A stretch of DNA of 64,000 nucleotides from Aegilops tauschii subsp. strangulata (lineage: Eukaryota; Streptophyta; Magnoliopsida; Poales; Poaceae). A program made the position numbers and the translations under genes. Numbering within the stretch: the first letter of the stretch is position 1; every line of letters starts with the position of its first letter. A model generated the notes under the pieces. It ran no database searches. It saw only the letters and a program-made list of their open reading frames with translations, and was not told the origin of the DNA. This document shows positions 44,887 to 57,336 of the stretch, one piece after another. The stretch covers positions 377,185,633-377,249,632 of the forward strand of contig NC_053039.3 in assembly GCF_002575655.3 (NCBI RefSeq), written 5' to 3'.

Positions 44887-47693
44887 ATCTATCCTTGCTT
44901 TTATGCCTAGCTAGGGGCGTTAAAACGATAGCGCTTGTTGGGAGGCAACCCAATTTTATTTTTATTTTTTTGCTTTTTGCTTCTGCTTAGGAATAAATAT
45001 TTGATCTAGCCTCTGGTTGAATGTGTTTTTATGTTTTAATTAGTGTTTGTGCCAAGTTAAACCTATAGGATCTTCTTGGATGATAGTTATTTGATCTTGC
45101 AGAAAATTCCAGAAACTTTCTGTTCACGAAAATAATTGTTAAAAATCACCAGAACGTGATAAGATATTGATTCCAATTGATACTGATCAATAAACAAATT
45201 TCCTAGGTGGTCCTATTTTGGCTAATTTTTTTGAGTTCCAGAAGTTTGCGTTAGTTACAGATTACTACAGACTGTTCTGTTTTTGACAGATTCTGTTTTT
45301 CGTGTGTTGTTTGCTTATTTTGATGAATCTATGGCTAGTAAAAGAGTTTATAAACCATAGAGAAGTTGGAATACAGTAGGTTTAACACCAATATAAATAA
45401 AGAATGAGTTCATTACAGTACCTTGAAGTGGTCTTTCGTTTTCTTTCGCTAACGGAGCTCACGAGATTTTCTGTTAAGTTTTGTGTTGTGAAGTTTTCAA
45501 GTTTTGGGTGAAAGATTTGATGGATTATGGAACAAGGAGTGACAAGAGCCTAAGCTTGGGGATGCCCATGGCACCCCCAAGATAATCTAAGGACACGAAA
45601 AAGCCAAAGCTTGGGGATGCCCCGGAAGGCATCCCCTCTTTCGTCTACTTCCATCGGTAACTTTACTTGGAGCTATATTTTTATTCACCACATGATATGC
45701 GTTTTGCTTGGAGCGTCTTGTATGATTTGAGTCTTTGCTTTTTAGTTTACCACAATCATCCTTTCTGTACACACCTTTTGAGAGAGACACACATGATTCG
45801 GAAATTATTAGAATACTCTATGTGCTTCACTTATATCTTTTGAGTTATATAGTTTTTGCTCTAGTACTTCACTTATATCTTTTAGAGCACGGTGGTGGAT
45901 TTATTTTATAGAAACTATTGATCTCTCATGCTTCACTTAGATTATTTTGAGAGTCTTAAATAGCATGGTAATTTTCTTAAATAATCCTAATATGCTAGGT
46001 ATTCAAGATTAGTAAAAAAAATCTTATGAGTGTGTTGAATACTAAGAGAAGTTTGATGCTTGATGATTGTGTTGAGATATGGAGGTAGTGATATTAAAGT
46101 TGTGCTAGTTGAGTAGTTGTGAATTTGAGAAATACTCATGTTGAAGTTTGCAAGTCCCGTAGCATGCACGTATGGTAAACGTTATGTAACAAATTTGAAA
46201 CATGAGGTGTTCTTTGATTGTCCTCCTTATGAGTGGCGGTCGGGGACGAGCGATGGTCTTTTCCTACCAATCTATCCCCCTAGGAGCATGCACGTAGTGC
46301 TTGGTTTTTTATGACTTGTAGATTTTTGCAATAAGTATGCGAGTTCTTTATGACTAATGTTGAGTCCATGGATTATACGCACTCTCACCTTTCCATCATT
46401 GCTAGCCTCTTCGGTACCGTGCATTGCCCTTTCTCACATTGAGAGTTGGTGCAAACTTCGCCGGTGCATCCAAACCCCGTGATATGATACGCTCTTTCAC
46501 ACATAAACCTCCTTATATCTTCCTCAAAACAGCCACCATACCTACCTATTATGGCATTTCCATAGCCATTCTGAGATATATTGCGATGCAACTTTCCACC
46601 ACTCCGTTTATCATGACACGTTCATCATTGTCATATTGCTTTGCATGATCATGTAGTTGACATAGTATTTGTGGCAAAGCCACCATTCATAATTCTTTCA
46701 TACATGTCACTCTTGGTTCATTGCATATCCCGGTACACCGCCGGAGGCATTCATATAGAGTCATACTTTGTTCTAGTGTCGAGTTGTAATCATTGAGTTG
46801 TAAATAAATAGAAGTGTGATGATCATCATTTTCTAGAGCATTGTCCCAAGTGAGGAATAAAAAAAGAGAAAGGCCATAAAAAAAGGAGAAGGCCCCAAAA
46901 AAATGAGAGAAAAAGAGAAGGGACAATGTTACTATCCTTTTACCACACTTGTGCTTCAAAGTAGCACCATAATCTTCATGATAGAGAGTCTCTTGTTTTG
47001 TCACTTTCATATACTAGTGGGAATTTTTCATTATAGAACTTGGCTTGTATATTCCAACAATGGGCCTCCTCAAGTGCCCTAGGTCTTCGTGAGCAAGCAA
47101 GTTGGATGCACACCCACTTAGTTTCTTTTGTTGAGCTTTCATATATTTATAGCTCTAGTGCATCCGTTGCATGGCAATCCCTACTCCTTGCATTAACATC
47201 AATCGATGGGCATCTCCATAGCTCATTGATTAGCCTCGTTGATGTGAGACTTTCTCCTTTTTTGTCTTCTCCACATAACCCCCATCATCATATTCTATTC
47301 CACCCATAGTGCTATATCCATGGCTCACGCTCATGTATTGCGTGAAGGTTGAAAAAGTTTGAGATTACTAAAGTATGAAACAATTGCTTGGCTTGTCATC
47401 GGGGTTGTGCATGATGAGAGCATTCTTGTGTGACGAAATGGGAGCATGACTAAACTATATGATTTTGTAGGGATGAACTTTCTTTGGCCATGTTATTTTG
47501 AGAGGACATAATTGCTTAGTTAGTATGCTTGAAGTATTATTACTTTTATGTCAATATGAACTTTTATCTTGAATCTTTTGGATCTGAATATTCATACCAC
47601 AATTAAGAAGAATTACATTGAAATTATGCCAAGTAGCATTCCACATCAAAAATTCTGTTTTTATCATTTACTACTCGAGGACGAGCAGGAATT
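44887..47693 (+). other. 3' non-coding region of gag-protease Gypsy
   Basis: About 2.8 kb with no gene in the place of pol. From about 45540 on it is collinear with the 3' regions of Gypsy copies 1 and 2: stem-loops 45555-45636, CTTCACTTATATC units 45826-45950, GGTCGGGGACGAGCGATGG near 46240, A-rich tract about 46855-46925. The polypurine tract AAGCTTGGGGGTGCT ends at 47708. Confidence 0.8.
45555..45636 (+). other. Pair of conserved stem-loops (gag-protease Gypsy)
   Basis: Stem-loop 1 at 45555-45581 (CTTGGGG-A-TGCC / GGCA-C-CCCCAAG); stem-loop 2 at 45613-45636 (GGGGATGCC, loop CCGGAA, GGCATCCCC). Same order and spacing type as in copies 1 and 2. Confidence 0.8.
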
Positions 47694-47708
47694 AAGCTTG
47701 GGGGTGCT

Positions 47709-49280
47709 TGATACGTCTCCAACGTATCTATAATTTTTGATTGCTCCATGCTATATTATCTTCTGTTTTGGACATTATTGGGCTTTATTATTCACTTTTA
47801 CATTATTTTTGGGACTAACCTATTAACCGGAGGCCTAGCCCAGAATTGCTGTTTTTTGCCTATTTCAGAGTTTCGCAGAAAAAGAATATCAAACGGAGTC
47901 CAAACGGAATGAAACCTTTGGGAACGTGATTTTCGGAACGAAAATGATCCAGAGGACTTGGACCCTACGTCAAGAAAGCTACCAAGAAGCCACGAGGTAG
48001 GGGGGCGCGCCTACGCCCCCTGGGCGCGCCCTCCACCCTCGTGGGCCCCACGTTGCTCCACCGACGTACTCCTTCCTCCTATATATACCTACGTACCCCC
48101 AAACGATCAGATACGAAGCCAAAAACCTAATTCCACCGCCGCAACCTTCTGTACCCACGAGATCCCATCTTGGGGCCTGTTCCGGAGCTCCGACGGAGGG
48201 GGCATCGACCACGGAGGGCTTCTACATCAACACCATAGCCTCTGTGATGAAGTGTGAGTAGTTTACCTCAGACGTAAGGGTCCATAGTTATTAGCTAGAT
48301 GGCTTCCTCTCTGTTTTTGGATCTCAATACAATTCTCCCCCTCTCTTGTGGAGATCTATTCGATGTAATCTTCTTTTGCGGTGTGTTTGTTGAGACCGAT
48401 GAATTGTGGGTTTATGATCAAGTTTATCTATGAACAATATTTGAATCTTCTGAATTCTTTTATGTATGATTGGTTATCTTTGCAAGTCTCTTCAAATTAT
48501 CAGTTTGGTTTGGCCTACTAGATTGATCTTTCTTGCAATGGGAGAAGTGCTTAGCTTTGGGTTCAATCTTGCGGTGTCCTTTCCCAGTGACAGTAGGGGC
48601 AGCAAGGCACGTATTGTATTGTTGCCATCGAGGATAACAACATGGGGTTTTTTATCATATTGCATGAATTTATCCCTCTACATCATGTCATCTTGCTTAA
48701 AGCGTTACTCTGTTCTTATGAACTTAATACTCTAGGTGCATGCTGGATAGCGGTCGATGTGTGGAGTAATAGTAGTAGATGCAGGCAGGAGTCGGTCTAC
48801 TTGTCTCGGACGTGATACCTATATACATGATCATACCTAGATATTCTCATAACTATGCTCAATTCTGTCAATTGCTCAACAGTAATTTGTTCACCCACCA
48901 TAAAATACTTATGCTCTTGAGAGAAGCCACTAGTGAAACCTATGGCCCCCGGGTCTATTTTCCATCATATTAATCTTCCAACACTTAGTTATTTCCGTTG
49001 CTTTTATTTTACTTTGCATCTTTATCATAAAAATACCAAAAATATTATCCTATCATATCTATTAGATCTCACTCTCGTAAGTGACCGTGTAAGGATTGAC
49101 AACCCCTTATCGCGTTGGTTGCGAGGATTTATTTGTTTGTGTAGGTGCGAGGGACTTGCGTGTAGCCTCCTACTGGATTGATACCTTGGTTCTCAAAAAC
49201 TGAGGGAAGTATTTACGCTACTTTGCTGCATCACCCTTTCCTCTTCAAGGGAAAACCAACGCAGTGCTCAAGAGGTAGCA
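47709..49280 (+). repeat. 3' LTR of gag-protease Gypsy
   Basis: TATA box at 48080-48087. It holds the extra 19 bp (TACGCCCCCTGGGCGCGCC) after position 48010, missing in the 5' LTR. Confidence 0.93.
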
Positions 49281-49715
49281 GCGCCGTCTTGGGCTCCATG
49301 ATCACCTCCGCCTTGCCGTCCTCCTGGTCTTGGTCTCGTTGCACCAATATAGCAACCTTCGCCTGATGCCTCGATACTCCTTGCCTGCGCTAGCCTCCTT
49401 AGCACCAAAGAGGAAACAAGGATGCTGCGCACGCTGGCGCCCGCCTGGCGCCCGCCTGGTGTCGTTCGTCATGGCTCACATCACGAGGGCCTCGTGAGGT
49501 TTTGCCCCACCTTGATATCTCCGCTCCTCGTGAGCCTACCTGGCTAGGCCACTCCAGAGGAGGTCTTGCGTCGTCCGCCTCGCGAGGCTTGGACCCTCGC
49601 GAGGGTCTTGGATGCCTTGTTGATGAAGATGGGCCGTACGGCCTGCTTGCTTAGCCACGCCGTGGGCCGCAGGCAGGCAAGCCTGGGGACCCCCGTTCCC
49701 AGAACGCCGATAGAG

Positions 49716-50816
49716 TGTGAGTCAAAATAGGTTTGGTCCTTGAGTCACAGAGCAAAGCAACATATAAAATGTGATGCTGGTAGAGGACAAGAATCATTGA
49801 GTGGAGCTGGAGCAAAAAGGAATGCAGGATCAAGTGGCAAGTTGTTTTTTGTGTAGTGAAATCGGTGGCACCGAGGTGTGTGCTTCGGTTGGACCGAAAG
49901 CAACAGATCGGTGTGACCGAGTTCATCACAGAGAAAGCACTTGTCACCTCAGCTCACTAGGCAAGTAAGATCTCACAAGGATTTGCAATGAATTAACTGA
50001 AGAATTTGCAAGGAATTGGAGCAGGGAATGCAGAACAAAACAGACAAAAAGAAAATCTAGATGAAGTTTTTTTTGAAAGGGAAAACAAACATGCATGAGG
50101 CAGATGCAAGAACACGGAGAAACACAAGAGAACTTCACCTAGAATTGGGCGGTGACAAAGTCACCTGTGTTAGAGTACATTGACTAAGGAGTCAAGTGAG
50201 AACACTTGATCATAAGTCATACTCATCGTTTAAGCTCAAAATGGGTTACCATTTTCCGTTTAAGCATTTGATGTATTCACATCTTGTTGAGCTGCTTTGA
50301 CCCATATCTTAGGGTAAAGCTTCTCTAAGATGGAATGACATACCTTGGGTGGTGGTGTTGATCTTGATCATGTAGTTGAACTTGTGGGATGCTCAAGGTT
50401 GATGTAGCTCATCAAGAGTTGGGAGCACTACTTGTAATTTGAGTTCATCTACCTACATGGGTTAGTCTTGCAAGGAATAGCACTTGTGTATCCAAAATGA
50501 CAATCATGAAACTTGATACCAAATGAAATTTTATATATAGAATTTGTCAAAGGATATGTTGAAAGGTTTCGTGGATATGTTGAAGGGTTTCGTGCTTCCT
50601 TGTCATCAACCACCGTATTGTAGCGACTTGGTGATGTAGAGATTGCTCAAGATGTGAGTGAGTTGCAATATCATAGATTTAGATTCATCCAACTACCTAC
50701 AAGGGTTAGATAGCATGCAAGGGTGCAAGTATATCCAAGACATATGAATATCATCATAAGAGAAATATCAAGGATTAGTCATAGATTCATGCCTTGCATG
50801 TATCCAAATGGAGTTC
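49716..50816 (-). other. Copia interior 3' of pol, non-coding
   Basis: No gene. Three more TCGGTnnnACCGA-type words lie at 49861-49922, like those in the LTR array. The sequence resumes the Copia interior from 34151 without loss other than the target duplication. Confidence 0.65.
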
Positions 50817-53800
50817 CTACTCCAAGTTTGAAGCATCAATGATGTTCAATTCTCCTCTCAAACGGCAAAAGACTTTCTCATCAAGCGGTTTGGTGAATAT
50901 ATCCACCAATTGCTTATCAGTACGAACATGCTTAAGATCAATGTCACCTTTAGCAACATGATCTCGAATGAAATGATGACAAACTTCAATATGCTTAGTT
51001 CGAGAATGTTGCACGGGGTTGTGAGCAATCTTAATAGCACTTTCATTGTCACAAAGCAATGGGACATGTTTCACATTGTTCCCATAATGTTTAAGAGTTT
51101 GGGTCATCCAAAGTAAATGAGCACAACATGAACCGGCGGCAATGTATTCCGCTTCGGCAGTGGATAAGGATACCGAGTTTTGTTTCTTGGAAGACCAAGA
51201 CACAAGAGATCTACCAAGAAATTGACAAGTACCCGAAGTGGACTTTCTATCAACCTTGTCTCCGGCATAGTCCGAGTCGGAATAGCCAACAAGATCAAAA
51301 GAGGACCTCTTAGGATACCAAATGCCAAAATTTGGTGTATGTATTAAGTATCTCACTATCCTTTTCACAGCCTTAAGATGACATTCTTTGGGGGACGCTT
51401 GATATCATGCACATATGCACACGCTTAGCATAATATCGGGACGAGAGGCACATAGATATAACAATGATCCAATCATAGAGAGATAAACCTTTTGATCAAC
51501 CGGTTTACCATCCTTAGTCAAGTCAAGATGTCCACTAGTAGGCATGGGAGTTTTCATACCTTTGCTTTCTTGCATGTTGAACTTCTTGAATAAGTCCTTG
51601 GTGTACTTTGTTTGAGAAACAAAGGTGCCTTCCTTAGTTTACTTGATTTGCAAACCAAGAAAGAACTTGAGTCACTGATCATAGACTTCTCAAACTTCTT
51701 TGACATTAGCTTTCCAAACTTTTCACTAAAATGAGGGTTAGTTGAACCAAATATGATATCATCAACATAAATTTGGCATACAAATAATTCACCATTAACC
51801 CTTTTAGTGAAAAGAGTAGAATCTATCTTTCCAATCTCAAAGCCTTTTTCAATAAGGAACTTGGTCAAGCATTTATACCACGCTCTAGGAGCTTGCTTAA
51901 GACCATAAAGGGCTTTGTGAAGTTTGTAAACATGATCGGGTTTCTTAGGATTTACAAAGCCGGGAGGTTGTTTAACGTAAACTTCCTCCTCAATTTCACC
52001 ATTTAGAAAAGCACTTTTAATGTCCATTTGGTATAAAGTGATATCATGGTGATTAGCATAGGCAAGTAAGATGCGGATGGACTCAAGTCTAGCAACGGGG
52101 GCATATGTCTCACCGTAGTCCATACCTTCGACTTGAGTGTAGCCTTGGGCGACTAGACGAGCTTTGTTGCGGACGACTTGACCATCTTCATCTTGCTTGT
52201 TGCGAAACACCCATTTGGTACCGATGATGTTGTGGTTGTTGTTGGGCTTCTCGACCAATGTCCACACTTGATTTCTCTCAAAGTTGTGTAGCTCTTCATG
52301 CATGGCATTTATCCAATCCGGATCTTCCAATGCTTCTTCAACCTTCATAGGTTCAATGCTAGAGATGAATGAATAGTGTTCACAAAAATTAGCCAAACGA
52401 GATTTAGAGCGAGTGATTCTCCCGGTTTGAATGTCATTGTAGATTTGCTCGACGGGATGGTCTCTGGCGACTCTTGCTCTAACTCATGAGAGCTTTTGCT
52501 TGGGTCGGGGTGGAACATCTTCTTCATCATCTCCTTCTTCTTCTTGGCCTTCTTCATTGTTGGCGTTGTCGTTCTCTTGTCACGGTGGAAAGGAGGTTGT
52601 TTATGTTCAACTTGGTGTACTTCCTCGTTTTCTTCGTCTTGGTGTGTCCCACTTGTGGATGCTTCTGTATCAACTCTTGGTTCACCTTGTCGTGAGGTAG
52701 AAGTTTCCACTTGGACGGACGAGGTACTCTCCTTCACCTCCGTTGGACGAGTCTTGCCAATAGACAAGTCTTGGATTGCTTCCGAAGGATCTTTATCTCC
52801 TACATCAATTGGCAGTTGCTCTACTTGCGAGCCGTTAGATTCATCAAACTTCACATCTACCGTCTCTTCAACCTTTCAGGTGAAACTGTTGTAGACACGG
52901 TAAGTGTGAGAGTTTGAGCCATAACCAAGTAGGAAACCCTCATGAGATTTAGGAGCAAATTTAGAACGACGATGCTTATCAAGAATGTAACACTTTGACC
53001 CAAATACTCGAAAGTATCCAACTTGGGGTTTGTTACCGGTGAGAAGCTCGTATGCCGTCTTGCCGAGTAGCTTGTGTAGATACAAGCAATTTGCTGCATG
53101 ACAAGCCGTCTCAACCGCTTCCGCCCAAAAGTGTTTTGGAGTCTTGTACTCATCAAGCATCGTTCTTGCCATCTCAATAAGAGTCCGATTCTTCCTCTCA
53201 TCAACTCCATTTTTTTGAGGCGTGTACGTAGCCGAGAACTCGTGTGAGATCCCTTCTTCGTCAAGAAAGGTATCCACATTTGCGTTCTTGAATTCTGTTC
53301 CATTGTCGCTCCGAACCTTTTTGATCTTCACTTCAAATTGGTTTTGGGCCTTCCTAGCGAAATTTTTGAAGATCTTTTGGACCTGCGATTTTTCATCAAG
53401 AAAGAACACCCACGTAAATCTTGAAAAATCATCAACTATGACTAGACCAAATGAGTTACCACCGAGACTCTTGTAGGCATTGGGACCAAAGAGATCCATA
53501 TGAAGTAGCTCAAGCGGTCTTCTTGTGGTCATAATGTTCTTCACGGGGTGGCTTCCTCCAACTTGTTTTCCTACTTGACAAGCACTACAAAGTCTATCCT
53601 TGACAAATATAACATCTTTTACTCCAAGGATATGATCACCCTTAATAAGCTTATCAAGATTTCGCATGCCCACATGACCTAACCTTCTATGCCACAACCA
53701 GCCTTTTGAGGATTTAGCAATTAAGCAAGTTCTGGGGAGCCTTTTTAGTGAAATCAACAATGTAAAGATCACCTCTACGGATACCGGTAAAGACCATTTT

Positions 53801-54784
53801 ATGATTATCTCTACGAAACACTTGGCAATCTACTTCAGTAAATAGGACGTTGAAACCAAAGTCAGCAAGTCTAGATACGGAAAGTAAATTGTAGCCAAGC
53901 GATTCAACGAGCATAACATTTTGTATGGAGCTGTCATGTGAGATGGCCACCTTACCAAGGCCAACCACCTTACCCTTTGAGTTATCACCGAACGTGACAT
54001 ACTTTCGAGGGCCGTCGTTTTCAGCAAGCTCACGAAACATATCTTTGTCTCCGGTCATATGATCAGTACATCCACTATCAAGGACCCATTCCTTCCCTCC
54101 AGCCATGTAGCCGTGAAGATTAGCCATAAGCCCAAAGTGTCTCATAGCACCATCAAGATCATAGTCACTATCATCATCCTCATCATAGTATCCATGTTCT
54201 GTATCGTCTTGTGATTGATCAACTCCTAGAGAGGGTAATTCATTAGAAGTATGACCGTAACAATGTTCATCTCTATGAATTCTAATGACTTCAGAAATGA
54301 TATTGCTAATAATTCCAACATCTCCTTTGGCACGCATGAGAGCACGAAGCTCAAATAGACAATCATCAAACTTAGGATCACTAGTACTCATCTTACTCAA
54401 GGCAATAGACTTATGAAGAATTTCGTCTAGATTTTTCAAGAAATAATTTAGGAATCATTCCTCAAGAAATCTCCATATAGTGTAGGCACAATCAAGAGTA
54501 GGTAAGCTAGCAATCAAATTTTTGGGCAATCCTCTAATGATAATATTGATAGTTCTAAGATTGCGAATCATGTCAAGATCCTCATCGAGAGAGGGATGCA
54601 AGGGATCACTAGGGGAAATGCAAGGACTAGTAATGTACTTGTTCAAGTGATATTTATTGAAAATCTCAAGCATCTCATTTTTCCACTCATGAAAGAACTC
54701 TTCATCAAGTACATGCACTCTATGTCTAAGACTCCCCAACGTAGACTCATCCATCTTCCTCCAAAGGTGTTTAAACCAAAGCAA
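50817..54784 (-). pseudogene. gag-pol: gag-pol of the second Copia, broken
   Basis: Copia order on the minus strand. Gag remnant: 54784-54455, then an in-frame stop. Protease: EWVLDSGCTDH at about 54079 in frame 54439-53714. Frameshift near 53740. GAG-pre-integrase (WLWHRRLGHVG...CSACQVGK) and integrase core (LLHMDLFGP, VRSDNGTEF, NGVDERKNRTL) at 53772-52876. In-frame TGA near 52877. Linker to 52400, frameshift, then RT 52396-51554 with [12 protein letters not shown] and an intact YVDD at 51769-51758. Frameshift near 51700, then RNase H 51368-50817 (GYSDSDYAGD, STAEAEYIA, KHIEVCHHFIRD). Gag is short and the CCHC knuckle is not seen, suggesting an internal deletion. Catalytic residues are mostly kept, so decay is by a handful of events. 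Confidence 0.88.
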
Positions 54785-54787
54785 TGG

Positions 54788-55495
54788 TGTCGTGGAATTG
54801 CCACGGCAGATGTCCTAGTGTGAGGACTTAGTCGTGAGGCCAACGCATCTACGCGGTAGCTTGAAGGGGTTGGTCGGAATCGAGAGACGCGAGGCGGATC
54901 AACACACAAGACAAGGATTTAGACAGCTTCGGGCCCCGGGAAACATCATCCGGTAATAACCCTACATGCTGTTTGAGGCTAGGCCTCATTATCATCACGA
55001 GGGAGTCGCCGTAAACAGGCTCTCCTAGTTGTGTCTAACCCTTAAGATTATTTCCCCCCTCTTGGGGTGCCCTGCCCCTCCTTATATAAGTTAAAGGGGC
55101 GGGTTACATGTAGAGTCCAACTCGGATTAAGACTTAAACTATTCTGACTTCTCTTCATGGGCTTCATAACGTCTTGGGCTTCATAACGTCTCGGGCTTAT
55201 TAACCCCAGGCGACTCTGTCTGCCGGGTTATGTTGTCTGCCAGGTTATGATCTTGCTTAACCCCTGCCGGGTTATCATCTGACTTAACGCCTACCGGGTT
55301 ATCATCTAACTTAACTCCTGCCGGGTTATCATCTGACTTAACTCATGCCGGGTTATCATCTGACTTAACTCCTGCCGGGTTATCATCTGACTTAACTCCT
55401 GCCGGGTTATCATCTGACTTAACTCCTGCCGGTTTACCAAGTACCAGCCGGGTTATAACTCCAGTCGGGTCATACCGCGGGGTATATCCCCGACA
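54788..55495 (-). repeat. Solo LTR of a Gypsy-like element (708 bp)
   Basis: From TGTCGTGGAATTG to CCCCGACA on the plus strand, flanked by AATGG at 54783-54787 and 55496-55500. It is followed by Copia primer-site sequence (55509-55520) and the first 36 bp of the Copia LTR. It matches 57337-58071 but has one 27-bp unit fewer. Confidence 0.88.
55256..55437. repeat. 27-bp minisatellite in the LTR, six full units plus a part
   Basis: The unit starts CTTAACTCCTGCCGGGTTAT and ends CATCTGA. Six full units from 55256 to 55417, then a partial one. Confidence 0.9.
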
Positions 55496-55558
55496 AATGG
55501 AGACCAATGCTCTGATACCAATTGAAAGGATCGAGAAGAAGTGTCTAGAGGGGGGTGA
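55496..55558. repeat. Duplicated Copia segment (63 bp)
   Basis: AATGG, primer site and the first 36 bp of the Copia LTR. It repeats 58072-58134 with one substitution (GTCTAG versus GTTTAG). It ends abruptly at the junction with an unrelated LTR. Confidence 0.9.
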
Positions 55559-56405
55559 TTCACTTGATGTATGTTTTGGTGATCAACTTGCGGGTTCCGC
55601 CCATGAACCTATGCATAGGGGTTGGCACACGTTTTCGTCTTGATTCTCCGGTAGAAACTTTGGGGCACTCTTTGAGGTTCTATGTGTTGGTTGAATAGAT
55701 GAATCTGAGATTGTGTGATGCATGTCGTATAATCATACCCACGGATACTTGAGGTGACATTGGAGTATCTAGGTGACATTAGGGTTTTGGTTGATTCATG
55801 TCTTAAGGTGTTATTCTAGTACGAACTCTAGGGCTGTTTGTGACACTTATAGGAATAGCCCAACGGATTGATTGGAAAGAATAACTTTGAGGTGGTTTCG
55901 TACCCTACCATAATCTCTTCGTTTGTTCTCTGCTATTAGTGACTTTGGAGTGACTCTTTGTTGCATGTTGAGGGATAGTTATATGATCCAATTATGTTAT
56001 TATTGTTGAGAGAACTTGCACTAGTGAAAGTATGAACCCTAGGCCTTGTTTCCTAGCATTGCAATACCGTTTACGCTCACTTTTATCATTAGTTACCTTG
56101 CTGTTTTTATATTTTCATATTACAAAAACCCATATGTACCTTCCATATTGTACTTGTATCACCATCTCTTCGCTGAACTAGTGCACCTATACAATTTACC
56201 ATTGTATTGGGTGTGTTGGGGACACAAGAGACTCTTTGTTATTTGGTTGCAGGGTTGTCTGAGAGAGACCATCTTCATCCTACGCCTCCCACAGATTGAT
56301 AAACCTTAGTTCATCCACTTGAGGGAAATTTGCTACTGTCCTACAAACCTCTGCACTTGGAGGCCCAACAACGTCTACAAGAAGAAGGTTGCGTAGTAGA
56401 CATCA
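55559..56405 (+). repeat. 5'-truncated LTR of another Gypsy family
   Basis: The text from GGTGATCAACTTGCGGG to GTAGTAGACATCA is one I recognise as the 3' part of an abundant Triticeae Gypsy LTR (Fatima/Sabrina type, name uncertain). The 5' part is missing at 55559. No primer site follows 56405, so it was a solo LTR inside the host element before truncation. Short open frames inside are not genes. Confidence 0.65.
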
Positions 56406-57336
56406 GCGGCGACCGGCCGGGTTGATGCGCAGCCGTGGAGGTAAGCAAAGGCGGTCTTGCAATGAGGCAAGATAGCAAACGATCTCAGCAGCTTGAAGGC
56501 GATGGCGAGCGTCGGGAGCAGCAAGCCAACGAAGGCAGCCCGGTCTGTTCTATGGGGACGGCGACTGACGTGGCGCACCAGAACCGGCCAGACCAGTGAC
56601 TCACAACTGTAGAAAAGGCAGCACCAGGGCGGCTCAGGCGACGGTGACCCGGAGTCGTGTCCGGAACGGCTTAATACTGAGACAAAATATACCATGGCAG
56701 TGGCGGTTTAGGCAAGCGAGGCCGCGCTGCGCGGCACGTCTGTCGGGGGTGGACGGTGGTATAGAGATGGGGCCGCAGACATGCGAACCACCAGACGGGT
56801 CAACGTTGGAGTGCGTGTCGTGGTAGGTTATCTGCACACGGCGACCTGGCGAGTCATGGTGGCGGCGGGACAATCCGAGGGCGGCTCGAAAGCATTCATG
56901 AGCCGTGGACGAGTCCTTCTCCAAGTCGTGGAGGTTTGTTTCCAATTGGCTGGTGTGTCAATTTTTTTCCAGTGCCTTCATGTAAGTACTAAAGCGGCCA
57001 CTTGTACTTAGTACCAATCCTGATTTGATGTTTGGACGTAGTGCATAGTAACAACAGCAAGGTAGCAGCCTTGGACTTTTATGGTATCATCAAGGCGAGT
57101 CATCAAGGCGGGTCATCACACCCTTCTCCAGATTGTGGCTGACCTGAATAATCCATCTTCGAGTCTTTTTCGAACGAGCAGGCACTCATGCGATATCGGT
57201 TTGATCCGACGCATTCCTTTCGGATCTAAGCTGAGTCTTTCTTCCTCCAGAAAATTGCAAACTTCTCGATCCCTAGGAGAGATCCCTCCAAGAACTCAAC
57301 ACCACCGCGCGCAGGCGCCACATGGTGGGCGCCAAC
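56406..57336 (-). other. Remaining interior of the Gypsy-like element, non-coding
   Basis: About 930 bp with no gag or pol motif. Minus-strand primer-site-like GTTGGCGCCCACCATG is at 57321-57336, directly inside the right LTR. This sets the element on the minus strand. GC-rich frames at 56375-57011 show no domain. It could be a large-retrotransposon derivative without proteins. Confidence 0.6.

Larger units (their letters stand above)
41028..49280 (+). mobile_element. Ty3/Gypsy element with gag-protease only
   Basis: An 8253-bp element inserted in the Tat-like 5' LTR. LTRs are 41028-42585 (1558 bp) and 47709-49280 (1572 bp). The target duplication is imperfect: ACGCC on the left (41023-41027), GCGCC on the right (49281-49285). 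The tRNA-Asp primer site follows an 11-nt spacer. Gag and an aspartic protease are encoded; RT, RNase H and integrase are absent, and about 2.8 kb of non-coding sequence takes their place. The protein type is Athila-like. LTRs of this kind (TGATACGTCTCCAACG start) are common in Triticeae; no family name asserted. Confidence 0.92.
34152..49710 (-). mobile_element. Tat-like Ty3/Gypsy element with antisense gene, pol mostly deleted
   Basis: Minus-strand element inserted in the Copia interior, target duplication TAGAG (34147-34151, 49711-49715). 5' LTR 40545-49710 is split by the gag-protease Gypsy; 3' LTR is 34152-35060 (909 bp). The primer-site region (minus strand TTTGGCGCGCCAGG, 40531-40544) is of the kind seen in grass Tat-lineage elements. 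Gag-protease and a small RT remnant remain; RNase H and integrase are missing. An extra plus-strand gene lies between the pol remnant and the 3' LTR, a place where Tat-lineage elements are known to carry additional ORFs. The outermost CA of the right LTR is absent. Confidence 0.85.
40545..49710 (-). repeat. 5' LTR of the Tat-like element, split by a Gypsy insertion
   Basis: 40545-41027 plus 49286-49710, together 908 bp, matches the 909-bp left LTR. The right edge ends CGCCGA and passes straight into the target duplication, so the terminal CA (element 5' TG) is lost. Confidence 0.88.

Noticed and set aside
52486..52917. Plus-strand hydrophobic frames opposite the Copia linker
   Set aside because: Antisense of the acidic/Ser-rich Copia linker; the apparent membrane segments come from reading GAA/GAG codons backwards.
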